From Phycobacter sedimenti (GTDB lineage: Bacteria; Pseudomonadota; Alphaproteobacteria; Rhodobacterales; Rhodobacteraceae): a stretch of 64,000 bases of DNA. Positions 53,288-62,278 of this stretch are shown here, one piece after another (position 1 is the stretch's first letter; each line of letters starts with the position of its first letter). The translations under genes were made by a program, and so were the position numbers. The DNA lies in assembly GCF_038148855.1 (NCBI RefSeq), contig NZ_JBBVGR010000010.1, positions 1 through 64,000 of the forward strand. The letters are read 5' to 3'. The notes under the pieces are model-generated. The model did no database searches and was not told the DNA's origin. It saw only the letters and a list, made by a program, of their open reading frames with translations.

Positions 53288-54151
53288 TCAGCCTTTCTTG
53301 AACACCAGACAGGGGTCCGGGCGCTCTGCCGCAGGGCTGTCGAGCAGAACGTCAAACGTGCCGCTGATCGCTCCCCCCTCGCTTTGGCCGAGGCTCAGAA
53401 CCTTCGCGCCGAGACGCGCTGCACTGAGATAGACAGCCAGTCCCCGATCCAGCCGCGCATGGCCATTGCCGGTGATGACCACCACCGGCCCGCCTGTGTC
53501 GCTCAGCGCCCGATCTGTGGCCGCAGCAAGGGCGGCATCGCGCAAACGCTGGAAATCCACCAGAACGGGCAACATCTCTTCGGGCATGGCATTGCAGTGA
53601 TTGGCCATCTGGTCTGCCTCACGCGCCGATTGCTCGGCCTCGGGCAAGGGCTTGTCCAGCCCGAACTCCGGAGCCCGCGCACCAAAGTAGCTGGCCACCC
53701 CCTGCTCCAGCGCCGATCGGGCCTCGGCCCGAGGCACCAACGCGCCGTATTGACGGGCCGGAGCCGCCGCCTCAAAGACCGGAGCGTATAGGTCGAACGC
53801 AGGCCAGCCAGACTCTGCCCAGTCAAGAGCCTTGGCCGTGACATCAGCGCTGCCCATCATATCAGGCGTAAGCCCATCCGCCTGTTCCTGCGTGATCATC
53901 TCCCAGACAACGGCACGGGGGGCAATCTGAAGCAGGATCTCGGCCTGGTTCAGATGGTGGGCCGCATTGTCATGCACTTCACCAAGAATAACGACATCTG
54001 CATCCCGCAGCAGGGACGATGCCGCTTCTGCAGAGGCGACAAATGCAGGCGCGGACCCGGCCCGGACAGACGCCGCTCCGCCGGTCAACAAAAGGGCGAC
54101 CGCAGCACTCACTGCGGCCGCCTTCCCGACAAAAAGAATCGACTTTCTCAT
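53288..54151 (-). CDS. ChaN-family exported haem-binding-like protein
   Basis: A 287-residue protein with a signal peptide (about 1-31) and the ChaN/haem-uptake Tiki-fold segments: ILGEVHDNAAHHLNQAEIL, AVVWEMIT and VVVITGNGHARLDRG. There is no lipobox cysteine right after the signal. Its start overlaps the rpoH stop by 4 bases, so it is made with the alternative sigma factor and is probably part of the stress response, perhaps haem or iron handling. Confidence 0.82.
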   Translation of the reverse strand: MRKSILFVGKAAAVSAAVALLLTGGAASVRAGSAPAFVASAEAASSLLRDADVVILGEVHDNAAHHLNQAEILLQIAPRAVVWEMITQEQADGLTPDMMGSADVTAKALDWAESGWPAFDLYAPVFEAAAPARQYGALVPRAEARSALEQGVASYFGARAPEFGLDKPLPEAEQSAREADQMANHCNAMPEEMLPVLVDFQRLRDAALAAATDRALSDTGGPVVVITGNGHARLDRGLAVYLSAARLGAKVLSLGQSEGGAISGTFDVLLDSPAAERPDPCLVFKKG

Positions 54152-55026
54152 GAGAGGAAGTTGTGCACCTCCCGCGAGCAGCCTTCAAGGGTCTTTCGCA
54201 TTTTCTGGAACGCGGCGGCCTCCAGCTGGCGCACACGCTCTTTCGACAGGTTCAGCTCAAGGCCGAGGCTTTCGAGGGTGCGCGGTTCTTCGCGCAGCTT
54301 GCGCTCGGTGATGATGAAGCGTTCGCGTTCGTTGAGGGCCTGGAGGGCCTGCACGAGCCAGGCACGAAGCTGACGGCGGTCATGCTCGGCTTCGACCAGT
54401 TCAGCGGCCTGGGCGCTGTCGTCTTCCAACGCTTCGATCCACTCGCGCCCCTCATCGTCAGAGGACTGCACCGCGTTCAAAGAGAAGTCGGACCCAGACA
54501 AGCGGCCATCCATCATCTCCACATCGCGCAGGGGCACGCCGATCTCTGCTGCGATCTGCTGGTTGAGCTGGTGCTTGTCCAGCTCGACCCCCGCGGCGCT
54601 GGCCTCTCGCTCCAGCTGAGCCTGCACCCGCCGCATGTTGAAAAACAGCGATTTCTGGGACGAGGTGGATCCGGTGCGCACCATCGACCAGTTTCGCATG
54701 ACATAGTCCTGAATCGACGCCTTGATCCACCAGACCGCATAGGTGGAAAACCGCACGCCGCGATCGGGATCGAATTTGTCGGCGGCCTTCATCAGGCCCA
54801 CACCGGCCTCCTGAATGAGATCATTCATCGGCGCGCCGTAACGTTTGAACTTGGCCGCCATCGAGATCGCCAGACGCATGTAGGCGTGGATCAGGCGATG
54901 GAGCGCTTGCTCGTCCCGCTGGTCCCGCCAGGCGTAGGCCAGTTTCAACTCGGTTTCAGCATCCAGCAGCTCGGCTTTCATCGCCTGCCGTGGCAGCGGG
55001 TTTTCAGTGGTCGCGTCAAGTGCCAT
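54148..55026 (-). CDS. rpoH: alternative sigma factor RpoH, group II type
   Basis: A 292-residue sigma-32-type factor: region 2 (RLAISMAAKFKRYG, AVWWIKASIQDYV), the RpoH box (QKSLFFNMRR) and region 4 (LGLELNLSKERVRQLEAAAF). The start ATG 55026 follows GAGGGGAG. The TGATCC-N18-TAATA promoter 30-57 bases upstream, its separate locus and the chaN partner indicate the second RpoH of the Rhodobacter group, which answers to singlet oxygen and oxidative stress; the heat-shock RpoH would be elsewhere. Confidence 0.92.
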   Translation of the reverse strand: MALDATTENPLPRQAMKAELLDAETELKLAYAWRDQRDEQALHRLIHAYMRLAISMAAKFKRYGAPMNDLIQEAGVGLMKAADKFDPDRGVRFSTYAVWWIKASIQDYVMRNWSMVRTGSTSSQKSLFFNMRRVQAQLEREASAAGVELDKHQLNQQIAAEIGVPLRDVEMMDGRLSGSDFSLNAVQSSDDEGREWIEALEDDSAQAAELVEAEHDRRQLRAWLVQALQALNERERFIITERKLREEPRTLESLGLELNLSKERVRQLEAAAFQKMRKTLEGCSREVHNFLS

Positions 55027-55054
55027 GATACTCCCCTCGAAACTCATTTGATGG

Positions 55055-55083
55055 TATTACGCAGCCGCAGCGCGATTGGATCA
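55055..55083 (-). promoter_or_regulatory. probable RpoE (ECF) promoter of rpoH
   Basis: On the minus strand TGATCC (55083-55078) is followed by 18 bases and TAATA (55059-55055). Rhodobacter sphaeroides sigma-E promoters have TGATCC at -35 and a TA-rich -10 at about this spacing, and its rpoHII is a known target. The expected start of transcription, near 55048, leaves a short leader to the ATG at 55026. Confidence 0.75.
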
Positions 55084-55285
55084 CCTGGTCTTAAAATTTC
55101 TTTACGCACCTCACTGGACTTGAAAACGCATCGCCACAGGTACTGCGCTCAGGGCACGAAAATCGGCCGTTCCCACCGTGATTGGCTCATTGTTCGGAGC
55201 TTGCGAGGTGGGCAGATGCTTGTCTTGAGGCAGGTCAGCAGATACGCAAACCGAAACAGAACCTTCAGATAACAGGGTACGCACC

Positions 55286-55807
55286 TTGACCGTAGCTGTC
55301 ACACTCATTCTTGGCGGGGCCGCATCCGGCAAGTCGGCCTTTGCCGAAACCCTGTGCGTTTCCTCAGGCAAGCCAAAGGCTTATTGGGCCACATCACAGG
55401 TGCTTGATGATGAAATGCGCGAAAAGGTGGACAAACACCTCAAGCAGCGTGGCGCGGGCTGGCAGACTTTCGAGGAGCCATTTGACGCTGCCACTGTTCT
55501 CGGCCGTCTCTCCGCGGACCAGATTTGCCTTGTGGACTGTGCAACCATGTGGCTGACCAACCACCTTTTGGCCGACAACGATCTGGAGGCCGAGACGCAA
55601 GGCCTGTTGGACGCCATTGACAGATGTGCCGCTGAAATCGTGATCGTCACGAATGAAACCGGCCTCGGCATCGTGCCAGAGAATGCGCTCGCGCGCAGGT
55701 TCCGCGAGGCACAGGGTCGGCTCAACATCGCGCTGGCAGCCCGCGCGGATATCGTGGTTCAGGTGACGGTCGGCCTTCCGCTGGTTCTGAAAGGAGCGTT
55801 GCCGTGA
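55286..55807 (+). CDS. cobU: adenosylcobinamide kinase / adenosylcobinamide-phosphate guanylyltransferase
   Basis: A 173-residue CobU/CobP: the P-loop GGAASGKS at 9-16, a DCATMWLTN central motif and the TNETGLGIVPENALARRFRE signature. It phosphorylates and guanylylates cobinamide during nucleotide-loop assembly of cobalamin. The only workable start is TTG 55286. Its TGA overlaps the start of the next gene. Confidence 0.92.
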   Translation: MTVAVTLILGGAASGKSAFAETLCVSSGKPKAYWATSQVLDDEMREKVDKHLKQRGAGWQTFEEPFDAATVLGRLSADQICLVDCATMWLTNHLLADNDLEAETQGLLDAIDRCAAEIVIVTNETGLGIVPENALARRFREAQGRLNIALAARADIVVQVTVGLPLVLKGALP

Positions 55808-56382
55808 CACGCCTGTTCCTGGTCCGCCATGGGCCAACCCATGCGAAATCGATGGTTGGCTGGTCCGACCTGCCTGCGGACCTGTCCGATACTGACGCCC
55901 TTGACCGCCTGTCCGCAGCCCTGCCCGATGAGGCGCTTGTCGTCTCCTCGGACCTGTCGCGCGCAGCCGACACCGCCAGCGCAATTGCACGCGGCAGACA
56001 TCGCCTTGATCATCTTCCGGACCTGCGGGAAATCCATTTCGGCGCCTGGGAGCTGCGAAGCTGGAAAGAAATCGACGCCGAAGACCCCGAGCGCATCCGC
56101 GCCTATTGGGAAACGCCCGGCGACGTGCGCCCGCCCGGCGGTGAAAGCTGGAACGAGGTCTGCGCCCGTGTGGACCGCGCCATCGACGGTCTGATCGCGG
56201 CCCATCGCGGCAAGAACCTGATCGTCGTGGGGCATTTCGGCCAGATCCTGACCCAGATCCAACGGGCCGAGCGGCTGACACCGGAAGAGGCCTTCTCTCA
56301 CCGGATCGACAACCTGTCCCTGACGGAGATCCACTGTGCGCCGGATGGCTGGCAGGCCAAGCGGATCAATCACCTTCCGTGA
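55804..56382 (+). CDS. histidine phosphatase, alpha-ribazole phosphatase (CobC)-like
   Basis: A 192-residue phosphoglycerate-mutase-fold phosphatase. The catalytic histidine is H9 (LVRHGPTHA) and the second is in VVGHFGQ. Start GTG 55804 overlaps the cobU stop (GTGA). The pairing suggests it removes the 5' phosphate of alpha-ribazole in cobalamin synthesis, but the sequence alone allows other substrates. Confidence 0.8.
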   Translation: MTRLFLVRHGPTHAKSMVGWSDLPADLSDTDALDRLSAALPDEALVVSSDLSRAADTASAIARGRHRLDHLPDLREIHFGAWELRSWKEIDAEDPERIRAYWETPGDVRPPGGESWNEVCARVDRAIDGLIAAHRGKNLIVVGHFGQILTQIQRAERLTPEEAFSHRIDNLSLTEIHCAPDGWQAKRINHLP

Positions 56383-56440
56383 TGGCATAACGCACAAACC
56401 ATCGATTTGATAATACCCCGGGCCGGGATAGCCTGCCGGT

Positions 56441-57124
56441 ATGACATATGATCTTTATATCGGCGACCGCATGTATTCCAGCTGGTCCTTGCGCGGCTGG
56501 CTCATGCTCGAAAAATTCTCGCTCCCCCATGTGGTTCATATGGTGGGGCTCTATTCCGGAACCATGGCGGATGATCTTGCGGATCTGGCGCCCGCGCGGC
56601 TGGTGCCGACCCTGCGCACGCCTGAAGGGACCGTGATCGGCGAAAGCCTTGCGATGGCAGAAACCCTGGCCGAGCGGCACCCCGACGCGGGTCTTTGGCC
56701 CAAGGATGCGGCGGCGCGGGCCACGGCGCGCTGGCTCGTGGCCGAAATGGCCTGCGGTTTTTCCGCGCTGCGCGGCAATTGCCCCATGCAGCTGAGCCAC
56801 ATCTGGGAGGGGTTCACGCCCTCGGAGGCCGTGCTGAAAGATCTGGCGCGGATCGAAACGCTTTTTGCCCATGCCCGCACGGTCTCTGGCGCGACGGAGG
56901 GCTGGCTCTTTGGTGACTACAGCCTTGTCGATGTCTTCTATACGCCCGTCGCGGCGCGGATCGTCGGCTATAACCTGCCTGTTTCGCCTGAAACACGCGC
57001 CTATTGCCGCGCGCTGCTCTCTGACCCTGCGGTCTTGCGCTGGCAGGAACAGGCCCGGGACGTGACCTACGATCCCGAACCCTATGCCATCGACCTGTCC
57101 CGGCGCGCGTGGAGCCTTGGCTAA
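56441..57124 (+). CDS. glutathione S-transferase family protein
   Basis: A 227-residue GST: N-terminal thioredoxin-like half with MYSSWSLRGWL and the cis-proline segment LVPTLRTPEG, ESLAMAETLAERHPD, then a helical half. The serine in MYSSWS takes the place of the glutathione-activating residue, as in the Ser-type GSTs. Substrate unknown. Confidence 0.87.
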   Translation: MTYDLYIGDRMYSSWSLRGWLMLEKFSLPHVVHMVGLYSGTMADDLADLAPARLVPTLRTPEGTVIGESLAMAETLAERHPDAGLWPKDAAARATARWLVAEMACGFSALRGNCPMQLSHIWEGFTPSEAVLKDLARIETLFAHARTVSGATEGWLFGDYSLVDVFYTPVAARIVGYNLPVSPETRAYCRALLSDPAVLRWQEQARDVTYDPEPYAIDLSRRAWSLG

Positions 57125-57242
57125 GCCAATCCAGAATTCCGCGAAATCAACGTCAAAAACACACGCATAACCTGTTTTTCTGACGACTCCGATCCCTCGT
57201 TCGCTAGTGTTTTCACAGGCATATTCAGAGGGATAGCACGGT

Positions 57243-58745
57243 ATGATTTCGCGGGCCTACACGGTTGCCTTTCAAGGGGTAGAGGCGCGCCCGGTCGAGG
57301 TGCAATGTGCCGTGGTGCCGGGGCTGCCCGCCTTTTCCATCGTCGGCCTGCCGGACAAGGCAGTGAGCGAGGCACGCGAACGGGTGCGCTCGGCCTTTGC
57401 GGCGATGTCCATCGCGCTGCCCTCGAAACGGATCACAGTGAACCTCTCGCCCGCTGATCTACCCAAGGAAGGCAGCCATTTCGACCTGCCCATCGCGCTG
57501 GCACTCCTGGCGGCCATCGAAGTGATACCGCTGGAGACCGCGAGCGAGACCATTGCCCTTGGCGAACTTTCCCTTGATGGCACTCTGATCCCCGTTGTGG
57601 GCGCCCTGCCCGCCGCCATGACCGCCGCGAGCGAAGACCGCCTGCTGCTCTGCCCAAAGGCCTCGGGCGCTGAGGCCGCCTGGGTCGATGCGGCGCGGGT
57701 GATCGGCGCCGCAAGCCTTTTGGATGTGGTGCGCCACTTCACCGGCAAGATGCCCTTGGCAGAGGCGGTCGCAGGAGAGGTCACGGATGCCCTTGGTGCG
57801 CGCGATCTGCGCGACGTCAAAGGACAGGAACGTGCCAAACGCGCGCTTGAGATCGCCGCCGCCGGGCGGCATCACCTGTTGATGATCGGCCCGCCGGGAT
57901 CGGGGAAGTCCATGCTGGCGGCGCGCCTGCCGACGATCCTGCCGCCCCTGACCCCAGCTGAGGCATTGGAAACCTCGATGATCCAATCCTTATGCGGGTT
58001 GATCGAGGATGGCGGCATCAACCGCAGCCGTCCTTTTCGCGAACCGCACCATACAGCGTCGATGGCCGCCATCGTCGGTGGCGGTCGGCGCGCCCAGCCC
58101 GGTGAGATCAGCCTTGCCCACAATGGTGTGTTGTTTCTCGACGAACTGCCGGAATTCTCTCGGCCCGTGCTGGAAACTCTGCGCCAGCCCCTGGAGACCG
58201 GAGAGGTGATGGTGGCCCGCGCCAATGCCCATGTGAAGTACCCCAGCCGCTTCATGCTGGTGGCCGCTGCCAACCCCTGCAAGTGCGGTCATCTGGCCGA
58301 TCCTGCCCGCGCCTGCTCCCGTGCGCCGATCTGCGCCGAGGATTACATGGGTCGCATTTCCGGTCCGCTGATGGACCGGTTCGATCTGCGCATCGAAGTG
58401 CCCCCCGTTCCTTACAGCGACCTGGACCTCGCGCCCGCCGCCGAAGGGTCTGCGGAGGTGGCCCATCGCGTTGCTGCCGCCCGTGACCTGCAGGAAGAAA
58501 GATTCCGGACACAGCCCGAGGTGCATCTCAACTCTGATGCCGAAGGCGCCCTGCTGGAAGAGATCGCCACGCTTGACGCCGAAAGCCGCGCACTGCTGCA
58601 CAAGGCCGCCGACCGGTTCTCCCTGACCGCTCGCGGCTATCACCGCGTTTTACGGGTGGCACGCACCATTGCCGATCTTGAGGAAGAGCCGGACATCCAG
58701 CGTCCGCATGTTGCAGAGGCGCTGGGGTTCCGGCTGGCGCAATGA
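57243..58745 (+). CDS. comM: ComM/YifB magnesium-chelatase-like AAA+ helicase
   Basis: A 500-residue YifB/ComM: an N-terminal Lon-like domain (about 1-170), an AAA+ core with Walker A GPPGSGKSM near 219 and a later FLDELPEFSR sensor segment, a zinc-ribbon insert NPCKCGHLADPARAC, and a helical end. ComM drives branch migration during integration of transforming DNA, and relatives aid recombination in other bacteria. ATG 57243, 118 bases after the GST gene. Confidence 0.93.
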   Translation: MISRAYTVAFQGVEARPVEVQCAVVPGLPAFSIVGLPDKAVSEARERVRSAFAAMSIALPSKRITVNLSPADLPKEGSHFDLPIALALLAAIEVIPLETASETIALGELSLDGTLIPVVGALPAAMTAASEDRLLLCPKASGAEAAWVDAARVIGAASLLDVVRHFTGKMPLAEAVAGEVTDALGARDLRDVKGQERAKRALEIAAAGRHHLLMIGPPGSGKSMLAARLPTILPPLTPAEALETSMIQSLCGLIEDGGINRSRPFREPHHTASMAAIVGGGRRAQPGEISLAHNGVLFLDELPEFSRPVLETLRQPLETGEVMVARANAHVKYPSRFMLVAAANPCKCGHLADPARACSRAPICAEDYMGRISGPLMDRFDLRIEVPPVPYSDLDLAPAAEGSAEVAHRVAAARDLQEERFRTQPEVHLNSDAEGALLEEIATLDAESRALLHKAADRFSLTARGYHRVLRVARTIADLEEEPDIQRPHVAEALGFRLAQ

Positions 58746-58766
58746 ACCATCGCCAGCCGAAGCGCC

Positions 58767-59699
58767 TCACAGCTTGGATTCGATCACCTGCCAGACCTTT
58801 TCGGCGATATTGACGCCGTCAAAACGCTCCAGCTCCTGAATGCCGGTGGGCGAGGTCACGTTGATCTCGGTCAGGTAGTCCCCGATCACGTCGATGCCGA
58901 CAAAGATCTGACCCTTTTCCTTCAGAAGCGGGCCGATGGTGGCGCAGATCTCAAGGTCGCGTTCGGTGAGGCCGATCTTTTCCGGGCGCCCGCCCACATG
59001 CATGTTCGAGCGGGTCTCGCCTGCGGCAGGCACACGGTTGATGGCGCCCACGGCCTCGCCATCAACCAGGATCACGCGTTTATCGCCATTGCTGACGTCG
59101 GGCAGGAATTTCTGCACAATCAGCGGCTCCCGGCTGAATCCGGTGAAGAGTTCGTGCAAGGAGGTCAGGTTGCGGTCATTGGCATCCAAGCGGAACACAC
59201 CAGCCCCGCCGTTGCCGTATAGGGGCTTGAGAATAATGTCGCCGTGCTTTGCCTTGAACGCCTTGATGGTGTCCAGATCACGGGCAATCGCCGTCGGCGG
59301 CGTCAGCTGAGGGAAATCGAGCACCAGCAGTTTTTCCGGGTAATTGCGCACCCAGAAGGGGTCGTTCACAACCAGCGCCTGCCCTTTCAGGCGGTCCAGC
59401 AAATGTGTCGAAGTGATGTAATGCATGTCAAAGGGCGGATCCTGCCGCAGCCAGACCACGTCGAAATCGGCCAGATCCACCTCGCGCTCCGGGCCCAGAA
59501 CCGCGGGGGTTCCGGGAACCCGCTGCACCGTCATGTCATGCCCGCGCGCAGTGATACGCCCTTCCTGATAGGCAAGGTGATCGGGGCTGTAATAGAACAG
59601 GGTATGCCCCCGCGCCTGCGCCTCTTCGGCAAGACGAAAGCTGCTGTCGGCATTGATGTCGACGCCCAGGATCGGGTCCATCTGGAAGGCGATTTTCAT
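58767..59699 (-). CDS. gshB: glutathione synthetase
   Basis: A 310-residue ATP-grasp ligase joining gamma-glutamylcysteine to glycine. The N-terminus is MKIAFQMDPILGVDINADSSF; the ATP-grasp part shows ILKPLYGNGGAGVFRL and the metal-binding GIDVIGDYLTEINVTSPTG. Start ATG 59699; ATG 59708 (MHFMKIAF) is possible. It is followed upstream by yraN and rsmI on the same strand. Confidence 0.95.
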   Translation of the reverse strand: MKIAFQMDPILGVDINADSSFRLAEEAQARGHTLFYYSPDHLAYQEGRITARGHDMTVQRVPGTPAVLGPEREVDLADFDVVWLRQDPPFDMHYITSTHLLDRLKGQALVVNDPFWVRNYPEKLLVLDFPQLTPPTAIARDLDTIKAFKAKHGDIILKPLYGNGGAGVFRLDANDRNLTSLHELFTGFSREPLIVQKFLPDVSNGDKRVILVDGEAVGAINRVPAAGETRSNMHVGGRPEKIGLTERDLEICATIGPLLKEKGQIFVGIDVIGDYLTEINVTSPTGIQELERFDGVNIAEKVWQVIESKL

Positions 59700-59770
59700 G
59701 AAGTGCATCCCTTTTGTTTCGACGAATAGATGGCCCAGCGCGACCAAAGGATCAATAGAGCAGCGCCCGC

Positions 59771-60142
59771 CTAGCCCTGCCCAAAGACATTTTCCAGGAT
59801 CTCAACCGCGCCTTCCCCATTCACAAGTACGGCATCAAGGCGCGCTTCGGTCAGCTGGCCCTGTGGCTCCCCATCCAGAAAGTGCGCAGCGCTGGTCATG
59901 ATGCGTTGCATCTGCGCAGGGGTTATCCGTGCGGCGGCGGCCTCGAATGTGGCGCTGTGCTTGACCTCGGCAAAGACCACAAGCGCGCCCTTGCGCAGGA
60001 TCAGGTCAATCTCGCCGCCGGGGCCACGCCAGCGGCGCATGGCCACATGATAACCAAGCTCTTCATAGGCACGGGCGGCGGCCTCTTCGGCGGCTTGTCC
60101 GGCCAGATGGGCACGCTGGCCTTTGTGCCGCTGCCCTGGCAC
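59771..60142 (-). CDS. UPF0102 (YraN) nuclease-like protein
   Basis: A 123-residue YraN. The Holliday-junction-resolvase-like core reads GGEIDLILRKGALVVFAEVKHS, with acidic residues and lysine typical of the nuclease fold. No confirmed activity in this family. It lies 4 bases after rsmI and 71 before gshB, its usual neighbours. Confidence 0.88.
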   Translation of the reverse strand: MPGQRHKGQRAHLAGQAAEEAAARAYEELGYHVAMRRWRGPGGEIDLILRKGALVVFAEVKHSATFEAAAARITPAQMQRIMTSAAHFLDGEPQGQLTEARLDAVLVNGEGAVEILENVFGQG

Positions 60143-60146
60143 GACC

Positions 60147-61007
60147 TTACCCTGCCTCTTTGGCGAGATTCAGGGCCAGCTGGTAAACCTTGCGCCGGGG
60201 CAGCCCGTGGGTTTCGGCCACGATGGAGGCGGCGTCCTTGACCGAATTGTCCTTCAGGGCCGCGCGCAGGTCTTCTTGCAGGCTGGCCTCGCTTACCTCT
60301 GCTTCTCTCGCGCGGTCCACCAACATGACGATTTCGCCTTTGACCGGACCGTCCTCCAGCCCCTGCGCCAAGGTGTCCAGCGTGCCGCGCCGCACCTCTT
60401 CGAACTTCTTGGTGATCTCGCGACAGAGCGCTGCGGGACGGTCGCCAAGGACCTCTGCCATGTCAGCGACCGAGGCCGCAATACGCTTGGGCGATTCGTA
60501 GAAGATCAGCGTTCCTGGCACGGCCCGCAGCTCTTCCAGGCGCTTGCGCCGGGCGGATGTTGCGTTCGGCAGGAAACCGGCAAAAAAGAAGGCATCCGTC
60601 GGCAGGCCCGCCAATGTCAGCGCCGCAAGCGCCGCCGAAGGTCCCGGCGCCACGGTGACCTTGTGCCCTGCCTCGGCTGCCGCGCGGCTGAGGTCATAAC
60701 CGGGATCGGCAATCAGCGGCATGCCCGCCTCGGAGGCATAGGCGACCGACTGCCCCTCGGCCATGGCCTGCATCAGGCGTGCCCGCGCCCCTGCGCCGCT
60801 GTGATCGTGATAGGCGATGATCTGGCGCTGGTTCAGCGGAACACCATGGATTTCCATCAGCTTGCGCAGCGAACGTGTGTCCTCGGCGGCGATCACATCG
60901 GCCGAGGCCAGCACATCCAGCGCCCTGAGGGTGATGTCGCGCGCGGTCCCGATGGGCGTGGCCACGAAGTGGAGCCCCGGCAACAATTTGACGATCTGGT
61001 GATTCAC
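60147..61007 (-). CDS. rsmI: 16S rRNA 2'-O-methyltransferase RsmI
   Basis: A 286-residue RsmI of the tetrapyrrole-methylase fold, methylating C1402 of 16S rRNA. FVATPIGTARDITLRAL and VAPGPSAALAAL are typical. The SAM loop reads SEAGMPLIADPGYD, where most RsmI proteins have SDAGTP. Start is GTG 61007. It is divergent from the LpoA-like gene. Confidence 0.93.
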   Translation of the reverse strand: MNHQIVKLLPGLHFVATPIGTARDITLRALDVLASADVIAAEDTRSLRKLMEIHGVPLNQRQIIAYHDHSGAGARARLMQAMAEGQSVAYASEAGMPLIADPGYDLSRAAAEAGHKVTVAPGPSAALAALTLAGLPTDAFFFAGFLPNATSARRKRLEELRAVPGTLIFYESPKRIAASVADMAEVLGDRPAALCREITKKFEEVRRGTLDTLAQGLEDGPVKGEIVMLVDRAREAEVSEASLQEDLRAALKDNSVKDAASIVAETHGLPRRKVYQLALNLAKEAG

Positions 61008-61105
61008 GCTGGACCCGCCTTCTTGGTCGTTTATGATCCCCTCAAATTCGCTTTGGCCACCAACACGGGCGCCCGCAGCCTGAACAGGGGAGTTACAGTT
61101 TCATT

Positions 61106-62278
61106 ATGTTCGCCGTTTTTAGACAGGCCCGCAAGGCGGCTTTGGCCGCTGTCACCGCTGTTTCCGCACTTGCGCTCGGCGCCTGTAATCCGGTGACCAC
61201 CGGTGGCGGCCCCTCGATCAATACGTCAAAACCGGTTCCCGTCGCCCTGTTGGTGCCAAGAGGATCCACCCAGGCCGGCGATAGCGTGCTTGCTCAAAGC
61301 CTTGAAAACGCAGCACGTCTGGCCATCGGGGACCTGAAGGGCGTCCAGATTGATCTGCGCGTCTATGACACTGCCGGCGATCCGACCGTGGCCGCCAATG
61401 CGGCAACCCAGGCCATCAATGATGGTGCCCGCATTCTGCTTGGCCCGGTCTATGCCGAAGCCGCCAATGCCGCAGGCGTGGCCGCAGCAAAGCGCAACGT
61501 CAACGTTCTGGCCTTTTCCAACAACACAGCCATTGCCGGCGGCAATGTGTTCATCCTTGGCGCCACATTCGCCAACACGGCACAGCGCCTGACCTCCTAT
61601 GCGGCGCGCCAGGGGCGTGGCAATATCGTGATTGTCGGCGGCAATGATGCGGCGGGCAAGGTCGGCAGCGGTGCCATCCAGGCCGCAGCGGCCCGCAGCG
61701 GCGCCACCATCGCAGGCAGCATCGACTACGAGCTGTCCCAGAAGGGCGTGATCGACGCCATCGGCCCGATCCGCGACACCGCCCGCGCCAGCAATGCCAA
61801 TGCGATTTTCATGACCGCAACCACGGCAGGCGCGCTGCCGCTTTTGACCCAGCTTCTGCCCGAAGCGGGGCTCGACAAGGAAACCTACCAATACATCGGC
61901 CTGACCCGTTGGGATATTCCATCGCAAACCCTGGCGATGCCCGGCGTACAAGGCGGCTGGTTTGCCCTGCCGGACCCGGCCAAGTCGCAGCAATTCGTCT
62001 CGCGATACAGCGCGGCCTATGGCGGCGCACCTCATTCGATCGGTGGTCTGGCCTATGACGGTATCGCCGCCATTGGTGCGCTTGTCAGCGCGGGCAAGAG
62101 CGATGCCCTGACGGGTGCGGCCCTGACACAAACTGCAGGCTTCCAGGGCACCGGCGGCATCTTCCGCCTGCGTCCCGATGGCACCAATGAACGCGGCCTC
62201 GCTGTCGCTACAATCCAAGAACAGAAGGTGGTCGTCATTGACCCAGCCCCAAGCAGCTTCTCCGGCGCCGGTTTCTGA
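61106..62278 (+). CDS. LpoA-like lipoprotein, short form (PBP1-fold only)
   Basis: A 390-residue lipoprotein: signal peptide with lipobox ALGAC near residue 26, then a single periplasmic-binding-protein-like domain (VPVALLVPRGS, ILLGPVYAEAANAAG, VIVGGNDAAGKVG). This matches the C-terminal half of E. coli LpoA, which activates PBP1a; the N-terminal TPR half is absent, as is common in alphaproteobacteria. It is divergent from rsmI and overlaps glnD by 41 bases. Confidence 0.87.
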   Translation: MFAVFRQARKAALAAVTAVSALALGACNPVTTGGGPSINTSKPVPVALLVPRGSTQAGDSVLAQSLENAARLAIGDLKGVQIDLRVYDTAGDPTVAANAATQAINDGARILLGPVYAEAANAAGVAAAKRNVNVLAFSNNTAIAGGNVFILGATFANTAQRLTSYAARQGRGNIVIVGGNDAAGKVGSGAIQAAAARSGATIAGSIDYELSQKGVIDAIGPIRDTARASNANAIFMTATTAGALPLLTQLLPEAGLDKETYQYIGLTRWDIPSQTLAMPGVQGGWFALPDPAKSQQFVSRYSAAYGGAPHSIGGLAYDGIAAIGALVSAGKSDALTGAALTQTAGFQGTGGIFRLRPDGTNERGLAVATIQEQKVVVIDPAPSSFSGAGF

